Assembly: GCA_036562265.1 (NCBI GenBank)
Contig: DATCKS010000444.1
Coordinates: 1-5,383, forward strand
Direction of reading: 5' to 3'
Length of the DNA: 5,383 nt
From: DASVDK01 sp036562265 [NCBI: Thermodesulfobacteriota bacterium]
GTDB lineage: Bacteria > DASVDK01
Position numbers and translations under genes: made by a program. The notes beneath the pieces are model-generated. The model made no database searches and was not told the origin of the DNA. It was given only the letters and a program-made list of their open reading frames with translations. Below, in pieces: positions 1 to 5,383 of the stretch; positions within the stretch are counted from its first letter, which is position 1; every line of letters begins with the position of its first letter.

Positions 1-2
1 CC

Positions 3-1439
3 GGCGAGGGGAACGATTCGAGCCGACCGCCGCGCCGGCGCGTTCGCCTCCTCGGCCTCCTGATGGCCGCCCTCGCCGCGGCGTGGCCGGACGGCGCCGG
101 GGCGGCCGAGGTTTCGGCCGAGGGGTACTACCGGCTCGAGCCCTACGTGCTCGACAACATCGACCTCGACCGGTCGAATCCCCGCGACCGGCGCATCGCC
201 TTCGTCGAGCACGAGTTCCTCTTCGCCCTGACCTTCCGCACCGGCGAGATCGAGGCGGCCGTCGGCTTCGAGCTGGCCGACGGCATCGCCGGGCGGCAGA
301 GCATCCGGGGCGAGGCCGATCCGTTCGACGACGTGACGGTCGTCGAGCTCTCTCCCGACACGAACTCGACGCTCGTCGACTTCTTCTGGGTCCGCTGGCA
401 GCCGGAGATCGTCACGCTCAAGGCCGGCTGGTTCACCAACGACCTCGACTCCTACCGCTTCTTCCTCGGTCGCGACGGTGCGCCCTCCGTCCAGCTCGAG
501 CGGACGTTCGGGCCGCTGCGGGTCCAGTACACGTTCCAGAAGGTCGCCGAGCGGGCGTTCATCACCGAGACCGCAAGCTCCGTCCCCGCGCCGCGCTCGA
601 CGCTCGTCGGCGTCGGCGACGTCGACGCCCACTACCTCCTCCTCGACGTCCGCCGCCAGGACCTCGGGCCGGTACGGCTCACCCGGGGCGCGCTCTGGGG
701 CGTGTACGCGTCCGACCGCCGCCCGGAGGACCGCGCCTACATCGGCGTGGTCGGCGGCCAGTTCAGCCTGCGGAGCGGTCGGGTGTCGCTCTACGGCGAG
801 GGGGACCTCCTCGTCGGCAAGTACCGCGGCACCATCCCGGTGTCGCTCAACCGCGGGCCGGGGACGGCGAACGACGAGGTCCTCTCGGCCGGGGCGCCGC
901 TGCGCGGGAGCGTCGCCTTCCTGGGCCTCGCGGTCGACGCGCTTCGAAGCGGCTCCGGACGCCGGCTCCAGGTGGGGGTCGAGGCGCTCCGGGGGTCGGG
1001 CGACCGCGATCCGACCGACGGCCGGGCCGAGGACGTCACCTCGCTCGCGCTCGTTCACGCGAACCTCGAGGGGGACTTCGAGCTGTCCCGGCTCTTCGGT
1101 CCCTTCCCGATCGGCGGGCACTCCCAGTACCTCAAGTACGTCGGCAACCTGACGGTCGTGAAGCCGTTCGTGGCGGTCCGGGTGTGGGAGAGCCTCGAGG
1201 TCGGGGCCGCCGCCTACTGGCTGCGGACGGCGCGGTCGGTGGCGGCCGTCCTGGACGGGGCGCCGACCGGCGAGTGGACGCGCGACCTCGGCTGGCAGTA
1301 CGAGGGCTGGGCCCGGCTGGCGATGGGCCCGGGCGTGAGCGCGGCGCTGCACTACACCTATCTGGTCCCGGGTCCGGCCCTTCGGCCCGGCGGCGACCCG
1401 GCCCAGAGCCTCTACGGCGCGCTGATGCTGCGGTTCTAG
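3..1439 (+). CDS. Probable outer-membrane beta-barrel (porin-like) protein, 5' end outside window
   Basis: The function is not recognised; the protein looks like a secreted outer-membrane beta-barrel. The reading frame is open from base 3. The first ATG (63) falls inside a signal peptide: codons 11-15 read RRRVR, followed by a hydrophobic core LLGLLMAALAAAW and a likely signal peptidase I site in AGAAE (codons 32-36). Starting at 63 would remove the basic n-region, and no Shine-Dalgarno sequence precedes it, so the true start is upstream of the window. The mature part is about 440 residues, with many alternating polar/apolar stretches rich in Tyr, Trp and Phe and separated by Gly/Asp/Pro turns. 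It ends LYGALMLRF, a terminal strand with C-terminal Phe as recognised by the BAM machinery. The last strands and a YLVPG stretch recall alginate-export-type or other porin-like barrels, but this is a weak resemblance. It is followed by 141 non-coding bases and is probably not co-transcribed with the next gene. Confidence 0.75.
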   Translation, partial: GEGNDSSRPPRRRVRLLGLLMAALAAAWPDGAGAAEVSAEGYYRLEPYVLDNIDLDRSNPRDRRIAFVEHEFLFALTFRTGEIEAAVGFELADGIAGRQSIRGEADPFDDVTVVELSPDTNSTLVDFFWVRWQPEIVTLKAGWFTNDLDSYRFFLGRDGAPSVQLERTFGPLRVQYTFQKVAERAFITETASSVPAPRSTLVGVGDVDAHYLLLDVRRQDLGPVRLTRGALWGVYASDRRPEDRAYIGVVGGQFSLRSGRVSLYGEGDLLVGKYRGTIPVSLNRGPGTANDEVLSAGAPLRGSVAFLGLAVDALRSGSGRRLQVGVEALRGSGDRDPTDGRAEDVTSLALVHANLEGDFELSRLFGPFPIGGHSQYLKYVGNLTVVKPFVAVRVWESLEVGAAAYWLRTARSVAAVLDGAPTGEWTRDLGWQYEGWARLAMGPGVSAALHYTYLVPGPALRPGGDPAQSLYGALMLRF

Positions 1440-1457
1440 CTCTTCTTAAGGCCGTGC

Positions 1458-1471
1458 GGCCCGATCGGGCC
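1458..1471. terminator. GC-rich 14-bp palindrome after the barrel gene, possible weak terminator
   Basis: The sequence GGCCCGATCGGGCC is a perfect palindrome 18 bases after the stop codon of the barrel gene. As RNA it would form a 5-bp GC stem with a GATC loop. No T-run follows, so intrinsic termination is uncertain. It could equally be chance in such GC-rich DNA. Confidence 0.25.
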
Positions 1472-1509
1472 AGGGGCTCGCTCCGTGGAGGCTCTGTGCG
1501 CCCGGTCGC

Positions 1510-1536
1510 TTAGCACTCTCGTACGAAGAGTGCTAG
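1510..1536 (+). promoter_or_regulatory. CIRCE operator (HrcA-binding inverted repeat)
   Basis: The sequence reads TTAGCACTC, nine bases, then GAGTGCTAG. The CIRCE consensus is TTAGCACTC-N9-GAGTGCTAA, so 17 of 18 arm positions match and the spacer has the exact length; only the last base differs (G for A). CIRCE is the binding site of the heat-labile repressor HrcA, which normally controls groESL and dnaK operons. Here it lies 44 bases upstream of the FmdB-type gene and on top of its probable promoter, so HrcA binding should block transcription at normal temperature. hrcA itself is not in the window. Confidence 0.9.
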
Positions 1537-1539
1537 AAT
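1510..1539 (+). promoter_or_regulatory. Probable sigma-70-type promoter embedded in the CIRCE element
   Basis: A -35-like TTAGCA (1510-1515) lies within the left CIRCE arm. A -10-like TAGAAT (1534-1539) begins in the right arm, with an 18-base spacer. TAGAAT matches TATAAT at five of six positions. Initiation would be expected near 1546, giving a leader of about 35 bases before the FmdB-type start. Overlap of both promoter boxes with the operator arms is a common CIRCE arrangement and explains repression by occlusion. Confidence 0.6.
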
Positions 1540-1564
1540 CGCGCGAGCGCGCGGGACGCGCATC

Positions 1565-1570
1565 GGAGGT
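1565..1570 (+). promoter_or_regulatory. Shine-Dalgarno site that decides the FmdB-type start
   Basis: GGAGGT ends 10 bases before ATG 1581. It supports that start over an in-frame GTG at 1485, which would place the CIRCE operator and promoter inside the coding region. Confidence 0.8.
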
Positions 1571-1580
1571 CCGCACAGCG

Positions 1581-1904
1581 ATGCCCATCTACGAGTACGT
1601 CTGTCCCACCTGCGGCACTTTCGAGGAGATGCAGAAGTTCTCGGACCCGGTCCTGACCGTCTGCCCGCAGGGCCACGGGGGGGTCGAGCGGAAGATCTCC
1701 GCCTCGGGTTTCATCCTCAAGGGCTCCGGGTGGTACATCACCGACTACGCCCGCAAGGGGAACAGCGGCGGCTCGGTGTCCAACGGCGCCGGCAAGAGCG
1801 ACGCCGCCTCGGGCGAGGCCAAGCCGTCCGGGGAGAGCAAGCCCTCTTCGGAGGCCAAGGCCGGTTCGGAGAGCAAGCCGGCTGCCGCCGGGAGCGGTGC
1901 CTGA
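1581..1904 (+). CDS. FmdB-family zinc-ribbon protein with repeat tail, 107 aa
   Basis: This is a small cytoplasmic zinc-ribbon protein of the FmdB (CxxC_CXXC_SSSS) family. The family is named after a proposed regulator of formamidase/acetamidase genes, but its biochemical role is unclear. The N-terminus MPIYEYVCPTCG is diagnostic, with C8 and C11 as the first zinc pair. The rest of the domain (FEEMQKFSDP, VERKIS, then FILKGSGWYITDY at 44-56) is also typical. The second zinc pair is odd: the usual CPxC reads C28-P-Q-G31-H32, so the fourth cysteine is missing, and H32 may substitute. Residues 57-107 form a hydrophilic low-complexity tail rich in Ser, Gly, Lys, Glu and Ala. The start at 1581 is set by a GGAGGT site and by the family N-terminus. 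The gene stands alone between a CIRCE-controlled promoter and a strong hairpin, which suggests a heat-shock or proteostasis link. Family assignment is firm; the role is unknown. Confidence 0.9.
   Translation: MPIYEYVCPTCGTFEEMQKFSDPVLTVCPQGHGGVERKISASGFILKGSGWYITDYARKGNSGGSVSNGAGKSDAASGEAKPSGESKPSSEAKAGSESKPAAAGSGA
1812..1883 (+). repeat. Four imperfect 18-bp tandem repeats coding the FmdB-type tail
   Basis: The units encode GEAKPS, GESKPS, SEAKAG and SESKPA (residues 78-101). Units 1 and 3 share GAGGCCAAG, and units 2 and 4 share GAGAGCAAG, so the pattern looks like a doubled 36-bp unit that has since diverged. The peptide is charged, flexible and probably disordered. Confidence 0.7.
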
Positions 1905-1916
1905 CCGCTCCCGGCG
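1886..1916 (+). terminator. Strong hairpin across the FmdB-type stop codon, probable terminator
   Basis: A perfect 13-bp inverted repeat (1886-1898 with 1904-1916, core GGGAGCGGT/ACCGCTCCC) encloses a 5-base loop. The stop codon TGA (1902-1904) begins in the loop and its last base is the first base of the right arm. No clear T-run follows directly, only a weak TTTA at 1933, so termination may be of the U-poor type seen in GC-rich genomes. The hairpin could instead protect the mRNA 3' end. Confidence 0.6.
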
Positions 1917-1932
1917 CACGGCTCCCCTCGAC

Positions 1933-1962
1933 TTTACACTCCTTCCACCCCTTTGGTAGATT
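1933..1962 (+). promoter_or_regulatory. Probable promoter of the folD-gcv operon
   Basis: TTTACA (1933-1938, five of six matches to TTGACA) and TAGATT (1957-1962, four of six to TATAAT) are separated by 18 bases. They lie in a locally AT-richer patch between the hairpin and folD. Initiation would fall near 1969, leaving a leader of about 45 bases. I see no riboswitch-sized structure: the whole gap from 1905 to 2013 is 109 bases, too short for a tandem glycine riboswitch plus promoter. Confidence 0.5.
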
Positions 1963-2013
1963 GCCCGAGATTGCCCCGGTCCCTCGTCGCTCATCCTCCA
2001 CAAGCGAGCACCG

Positions 2014-2892
2014 ATGGCCAATATCCTGAACGGCAAGGCCGTGGCGCAGGCTGTACGGGCTCGGGTCGCCGCCGAAGCCGCCGCGCTCGTCCGGACGACC
2101 GGCGTGACGCCGGGTCTGGCCGTCGTGCTCGTCGGCGACGACCCCGCCTCGGCGGTCTACGTGCGCAACAAGGACCGCGCCTGCCGCGAGGCGGGCATGG
2201 CGTCGACCACCCACCACCTGCCGGCCGACACCTCCGAATCGGCGCTCCTCGACCTGCTCGCCCGGCTCAACGCCGATCGGACGGTCCACGGCATCCTCGT
2301 CCAGTTGCCGCTGCCGAAGCACATCCGCGAGGCGCGGGTGCTCGAGGCGATCGACCCGGCCAAGGACGTTGACGGCTTCCACCCGGAGAACGTCGGCCTC
2401 TTGACGATCGGCCGGCCCCGCTTCGTGCCGGCGACCCCGGCGGGCATCGTGGCGCTCCTCGAGGCGGCGGCGGTCGACCCGGCCGGACGGCGGGCCGTCG
2501 TCATCGGCCGCAGCAACATCGTCGGCAAGCCGGCCGCCCTCCTGCTCCTGCACCGCCACGCGACCGTCACCGTCTGCCACTCGCGCACCGCCGACCTGCC
2601 GGCGGTCGTCCGCGAGGCCGACATCGTCGTGGCCGCCATCGGCAAGCCGCAGGCGGTCAAGGGCGACTGGATCAAGCCTGGCGCCGTCGTCATCGACGTC
2701 GGCATCAACCGGCTGCCGGACGGGCGCCTCGTCGGCGACGTCGAGTTCGAGGCGGCCTCGCGCGTGGCCGGCGCCATCACGCCGGTGCCGGGCGGGGTCG
2801 GCCCCATGACGATCGCCATGCTCCTCGACAACACCCTGGCCGCGGCCAGGCGCGCCGCGGCCGTTGCCGCCGGTGTGAAGGACACGCCATGA
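2014..2892 (+). CDS. folD: Bifunctional methylene-THF dehydrogenase / methenyl-THF cyclohydrolase FolD
   Basis: FolD is a cytoplasmic homodimer that oxidises 5,10-methylene-tetrahydrofolate to methenyl-THF, usually with NADP+, and hydrolyses it to 10-formyl-THF. The 292-residue length is normal. The N-terminal catalytic domain shows the [17 protein letters not shown] signature, with Y49 and K53 matching the active-site Tyr and general-base Lys. ILVQLPLP (Q97) and the folate-site motif KDVDGFHP (D120) follow. The Rossmann domain carries [12 protein letters not shown] (161-172), HSRT (188-191), ADIVVAAIG (201-209) and VIDVGIN (225-231). The C-terminal motif PGGVGPMT (258-265) closes the family pattern. 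The usual PCTP motif reads PATP (138-141), a tolerated variant. ATG 2014 gives the standard family N-terminus, although its Shine-Dalgarno site is weak. The stop overlaps the gcvT start by four bases (ATGA), indicating translational coupling. FolD consumes the methylene-THF made by the genes downstream. Confidence 0.97.
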   Translation: MANILNGKAVAQAVRARVAAEAAALVRTTGVTPGLAVVLVGDDPASAVYVRNKDRACREAGMASTTHHLPADTSESALLDLLARLNADRTVHGILVQLPLPKHIREARVLEAIDPAKDVDGFHPENVGLLTIGRPRFVPATPAGIVALLEAAAVDPAGRRAVVIGRSNIVGKPAALLLLHRHATVTVCHSRTADLPAVVREADIVVAAIGKPQAVKGDWIKPGAVVIDVGINRLPDGRLVGDVEFEAASRVAGAITPVPGGVGPMTIAMLLDNTLAAARRAAAVAAGVKDTP

Positions 2893-4013
2893 CAGAGACA
2901 GCCCTCAAGCGCACCGCGCTCTTCGAGCAGCACCGGGCCCTCGGCGCCCGGATGGTCCCGTTCGGTGGGTGGGAGATGCCGGTCCAGTACCGCGGCGTGC
3001 TCGAGGAGCACGAGGCCGTGCGGACGAAGGCGGGGCTCTTCGACGTGAGCCACATGGGGGAACTCGTCGTCGACGGTCCGGGCGCCCTCGACGCGGTGCA
3101 GCGGGTCGTCACGAACGACGCCTCGACGCTCGAGGTGGGCCAGGTGCAGTACGCCGCCATGTGCCTGCCGACCGGCGGCACGGTCGACGACCTCACCGTC
3201 TACCGCCTCGGTCCGGAGCGCTACCTCCTCTGCGTGAACGCGGCGAACATCGACAAGGACTTCGCCTGGGTCACGGAACAGGCCGGCGCCACCCCGGGGG
3301 CCACGATCCGCAACGAGAGCGACCAGTGGAGCCTGCTCGCGCTCCAGGGGCCGCGGGCCGAGGCGATCCTCGGCGGGCTCACGCGCGCCGACCTCGCCGG
3401 CCTGGCCTACTACCACTGCACGCCGGCCGAGGTGGACGGCGTGCCGGCCATCGTGTCCCGCACCGGCTACACCTGCGAGGACGGCTTCGAGATCTTCGTG
3501 CCGTGGAACGCCGGCCCGCAGATCTGGCGCCGGATCCTCGAGGCGGGAGCGGGCGAGGGGATCCAGCCGATCGGCCTCGGCGCCCGCGACACGCTCCGGC
3601 TCGAGATGAAGTACGCCCTGTACGGCCACGAACTCGACGAGACGACGACGCCGCTCGAGGCGGGGCTCGGCTGGATCGTCAAGCTCGACAAGGGGGACTT
3701 CGTCGGGCGCGACGCCCTCGCGAAGCAGAAGGCCGAGGGGATCCGCAAGAAGCTCGTCGGCTTCGAGGTCGAGGGCTCCGGCATCGCCCGCGCCGGGCAG
3801 ACGATCCACCGTCCGGGCGACGCCGCGCCGGTCGGCACCGTCACGAGCGGCACGATGTCCCCCACGCTGAGGAAGCCGATCGGCCTCGGCTACGTCCCGC
3901 CCGACCTGGCCGCCGTGGGGACGGCACTCGAGGTCGACGTGCGGGGGCGGCGCGTCCCGATCCGCGTCGTCAAGACCCCGTTCGTCCCGAGCCACACCAA
4001 GAAGGCCGCCTGA
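2889..4013 (+). CDS. gcvT: Glycine cleavage system T protein (aminomethyltransferase)
   Basis: GcvT takes the aminomethyl group from lipoyl-GcvH, releases ammonia and gives 5,10-methylene-THF. At 374 residues it has full family length. Visible motifs include [13 protein letters not shown] (22-34), [10 protein letters not shown] (49-58), VTND (74-77) and [11 protein letters not shown] (96-106). The D100-D101 pair in the last of these contains the catalytic aspartate, equivalent to Asp101 of E. coli. Also present are LALQGP (150-155), [12 protein letters not shown] (191-202), [19 protein letters not shown], and the C-terminal barrel motif [18 protein letters not shown]. The normally conserved TGYTGEDG is TGYTCEDG here (C196). 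The start overlaps the folD stop (ATGA) and has AAGGA (2878-2882) at good spacing. gcvH begins 18 bases after the stop. The assignment is firm; related aminomethyltransferase-fold proteins such as YgfZ or sarcosine oxidase are excluded by these motifs and by the operon. Confidence 0.97.
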   Translation: MTETALKRTALFEQHRALGARMVPFGGWEMPVQYRGVLEEHEAVRTKAGLFDVSHMGELVVDGPGALDAVQRVVTNDASTLEVGQVQYAAMCLPTGGTVDDLTVYRLGPERYLLCVNAANIDKDFAWVTEQAGATPGATIRNESDQWSLLALQGPRAEAILGGLTRADLAGLAYYHCTPAEVDGVPAIVSRTGYTCEDGFEIFVPWNAGPQIWRRILEAGAGEGIQPIGLGARDTLRLEMKYALYGHELDETTTPLEAGLGWIVKLDKGDFVGRDALAKQKAEGIRKKLVGFEVEGSGIARAGQTIHRPGDAAPVGTVTSGTMSPTLRKPIGLGYVPPDLAAVGTALEVDVRGRRVPIRVVKTPFVPSHTKKAA

Positions 4014-4021
4014 GGCCTCCC

Positions 4022-4028
4022 GGAGGTG
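4022..4028 (+). promoter_or_regulatory. Shine-Dalgarno site that decides the gcvH start
   Basis: GGAGGTG sits just before ATG 4032, with three bases between. The alternative in-frame GTG at 4026 lies inside this ribosome-binding sequence and cannot have its own well-spaced site, so ATG 4032 is the better start. Confidence 0.85.
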
Positions 4029-4031
4029 ACG

Positions 4032-4415
4032 ATGAAGTTCCCGGCCGACCTGAAGTACACCAAGGACCACGAATGGTTGCGGCGCGAGGGGAACGTCGCC
4101 GTCGTCGGCATCACCGACCACGCGCAGGACGCGCTCGGCGACGTCGTGTTCGTCGAGCTGCCCCAGGTCGGCGCCGCGGTGAAGGCGAAGGGGACCTTCG
4201 GCGTCGTCGAGAGCGTCAAGGCGGTGTCGGACCTCTACTCGCCGGTCACCGGCACGGTCATCGAGGTGAACTCGAGCCTCCCCGACAACCCGGAGACCGT
4301 GAACAAGGACCCGTACGGGCAGGGCTGGATGATCAAGGTCGAGATGAGCGACCCCACGGAGATCGACGGCCTCATGAGCGCCGCCGACTACGAAGCCTAC
4401 CTCAAGGAGAGCTGA
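4032..4415 (+). CDS. gcvH: Glycine cleavage system H protein (lipoyl carrier)
   Basis: GcvH is the small lipoylated shuttle that carries the aminomethyl intermediate from the P protein to GcvT. From ATG 4032 it has 127 residues, the usual size. YTKDHEWL (9-16) is the typical N-terminus, GITDHAQDALGDVVFVELP (26-44) is the family signature, and ESVKAVSDLYSPVTG (60-74) surrounds the lipoyl-accepting lysine K63. NKDPYGQGWM and the C-terminal LMSAADYEAYL are also characteristic. All key residues are present, so it should be active once lipoylated. The lipoylation enzymes are not in the window. It lies between gcvT (18 bases upstream) and gcvPA (5 bases downstream), and its 3' end contains the ribosome-binding site for gcvPA. 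Confidence 0.98.
   Translation: MKFPADLKYTKDHEWLRREGNVAVVGITDHAQDALGDVVFVELPQVGAAVKAKGTFGVVESVKAVSDLYSPVTGTVIEVNSSLPDNPETVNKDPYGQGWMIKVEMSDPTEIDGLMSAADYEAYLKES
4404..4410 (+). promoter_or_regulatory. Shine-Dalgarno site for gcvPA inside the end of gcvH
   Basis: AAGGAGA lies within the last codons of gcvH, 10 bases before GTG 4421. It supports the GTG start and suggests that translation of the two genes is linked. Confidence 0.65.
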
Positions 4416-4420
4416 GCCCC

Positions 4421-5383
4421 GTGCGATACATCTCCACCACCGAGGCCGAGCGCAGGACGATGCTCGACGCCATCGGCGTGGCGTCGGTGGACGACCTCCT
4501 CGCGCCGGTCCCGAAGGCGCTGCGCGACGGGGCGGCCATCCGCCTGCCGGACGCCGAGCCGGAGCCCGACCTGATGCGGCGGCTCAAGGCGATGGCGGCG
4601 AAGAACGCCGACAGCGACCGGACGCCGTCCTTCCTCGGCGCGGGCGTCTACCCGCACTTCCAGCCGTCGGTCGTTCCGCACCTCGCGCTCCGGGCCGAGT
4701 TCCTCACGAGCTACACCCCCTATCAGCCGGAGGTGGCCCAGGGGACGCTGCAGGCGATCTTCGAGTTCCAGACGATGGTCGCCGCGCTCTTCGGCATGGA
4801 GATCGCGAACGCCTCCATGTACGACGGCTCGACCGCCGCGGCCGAGGGGGTCCTCATGGCGCGTCGCGTCACCAGGCGCGATCGCGTGCTGGTCGCGCGG
4901 AGCCTGCACCCCGAGTACCGCGCCGTCATCGAGACCTACGGGCAGCGGATCGGCCTCGACGTGCAGACGATCCCGGTCGGGCCGACGGGGGCGGTGGAGC
5001 CGGCGAGCCTCGCCCTCGACGACCGCGTGGCGGCGGTCGTGGTCGGCCACCCGAACTTCTTCGGCGTCGTCGAGCCGCTCGGCGAGATCGCCGAGGCGGC
5101 GCACCGGGCGGGCGCCCTGCTCGTGACCAGCACCCCCGAGGCGCTCGCCCTCGCGCTCCTCAAGGGGCCGGGCGCCCTCGGCGCCGACATCGCCACCGGC
5201 GAGGGGCAGTGCTTCGGCGTGCCGGTCTCCTTCGGCGGCCCGCACGTCGGCCTCTTCGCCACCCGCGAGCGGTTCCTGCGGCAGATGCCGGGGCGGCTCG
5301 CCGGCGAGACGGTGGACGCGAGCGGCAAGCGCGGCTACGTCCTCACGCTCTCGACGCGCGAGCAGCACATCCGGCGCGAGGCG
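4421..5383 (+). CDS. gcvPA: Glycine dehydrogenase (decarboxylating) subunit 1, GcvPA, 3' end outside window
   Basis: This is the N-terminal half of a split glycine decarboxylase (P protein). With GcvPB it removes CO2 from glycine and loads the aminomethyl group onto lipoyl-GcvH. Reading from GTG 4421 gives MRYISTTEAERRTML and 321 residues with no stop before the window edge; the family is about 445-450 residues, so roughly the last quarter is missing. Motifs in order: PSFLGAGVYPHFQP (69-82), TSYTPYQPEVAQGTLQAIFE (96-115), ANASMYDGST (129-138), HPNFFGVVEPLG (210-221), GEGQCFGVPVSFGGPHVG (260-277), RQMPGRLAGETVD (287-299) and TLSTREQHIRRE (309-320). The last matches the stretch just before the conserved KATSNIC region, now off-window. 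The GTG start has AAGGAGA (4404-4410) upstream and follows gcvH by 5 bases. The PLP lysine resides in GcvPB, which should follow. A fused gcvP is less likely because the short N-terminus and sequence fit the split form. Confidence 0.95.
   Translation, partial: MRYISTTEAERRTMLDAIGVASVDDLLAPVPKALRDGAAIRLPDAEPEPDLMRRLKAMAAKNADSDRTPSFLGAGVYPHFQPSVVPHLALRAEFLTSYTPYQPEVAQGTLQAIFEFQTMVAALFGMEIANASMYDGSTAAAEGVLMARRVTRRDRVLVARSLHPEYRAVIETYGQRIGLDVQTIPVGPTGAVEPASLALDDRVAAVVVGHPNFFGVVEPLGEIAEAAHRAGALLVTSTPEALALALLKGPGALGADIATGEGQCFGVPVSFGGPHVGLFATRERFLRQMPGRLAGETVDASGKRGYVLTLSTREQHIRREA

Noticed and set aside
83-1513. Second plus-strand open frame (476 codons) overlapping the barrel gene
   Set aside because: It is Arg/Pro/Gly-rich out-of-frame translation of the barrel gene and has no motifs. 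The barrel frame has a signal peptide and beta-strand pattern.
1547-1561. Small hairpin GCGCG-CGGGA-CGCGC in the leader of the FmdB-type gene, considered as an RNA thermometer
   Set aside because: It has only five base pairs, does not sequester the Shine-Dalgarno site at 1565-1570, and could arise by chance in GC-rich DNA. The CIRCE element already explains heat control.
1485-1580. N-terminal extension of the FmdB-type protein from GTG 1485
   Set aside because: The extension would run through the CIRCE operator and promoter, has no family similarity, and ignores the GGAGGT site before ATG 1581.
1905-2013. Possible glycine or THF riboswitch ahead of folD-gcvTH
   Set aside because: The gap is only 109 bases and contains a promoter-like pair, leaving about 45 bases of leader. 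I see no conserved riboswitch core.
2157-4121. Long minus-strand open frame (654 codons) opposite folD and gcvT
   Set aside because: It lies antisense to two firmly identified genes. Its translation is low-complexity, rich in Arg, Asp, Glu, Val and Gly, as expected from the complement of high-GC codons. No family motif is visible.
4397-5368. Minus-strand open frame (323 codons) opposite gcvPA
   Set aside because: It is antisense to gcvPA, which shows clear family motifs throughout. The translation is rich in Arg, Glu, Ala and Asp without recognisable domains.
1-5383. tRNA or rRNA genes, CRISPR arrays, insertion sequences, integration sites
   Set aside because: I saw no tRNA cloverleaf, rRNA segment, regularly spaced repeats, transposase motif or terminal inverted repeats. 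Coding is nearly continuous on the + strand with even composition.

Overview
The window is about 70% G+C (my estimate by eye) and densely coded on the + strand. It suggests a high-GC Gram-negative bacterium. The first gene encodes a secreted protein that looks like an outer-membrane beta-barrel, ending in phenylalanine. The glycine decarboxylase is of the split (GcvPA/GcvPB) type, and there is an HrcA/CIRCE heat-shock operator. Acidobacteriota or a deltaproteobacterial/myxobacterial relative would fit, but this lineage guess is inference only.

Layout. (1) Bases 3-1439 hold the 3' part of a probable outer-membrane beta-barrel gene. Its true start lies left of the window, because the frame is open to the edge and the basic part of a signal peptide precedes the first ATG. 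(2) Bases 1440-1580 are intergenic. They hold a small GC palindrome and then a near-perfect CIRCE operator (1510-1536) whose arms overlap a plausible -35/-10 pair. (3) Bases 1581-1904 encode a 107-residue FmdB-type zinc-ribbon protein with a hydrophilic repeat tail. A 13-bp perfect hairpin wraps around its stop codon and probably terminates the transcript, so this looks like a single-gene, heat-shock-controlled unit. (4) Bases 1933-1962 hold a plausible sigma-70-type promoter for the next unit. (5) From 2014 to the right edge runs a tight one-carbon operon, folD-gcvT-gcvH-gcvPA, with a 4-bp overlap and gaps of 18 and 5 bases. gcvPA is cut by the window end, and gcvPB is expected next.

How the genes work together. 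GcvPA/GcvPB decarboxylates glycine and passes the aminomethyl group to lipoylated GcvH. GcvT releases ammonia and makes 5,10-methylene-tetrahydrofolate. FolD interconverts that with methenyl- and 10-formyl-tetrahydrofolate for purine, formyl-methionine and redox needs. The operon therefore couples glycine cleavage to the enzyme that uses its folate product.

I do not see a new multi-gene system here. The observation most worth a second look is the CIRCE operator in front of a lone FmdB-family gene. That protein also lacks one of the four expected zinc-binding cysteines.
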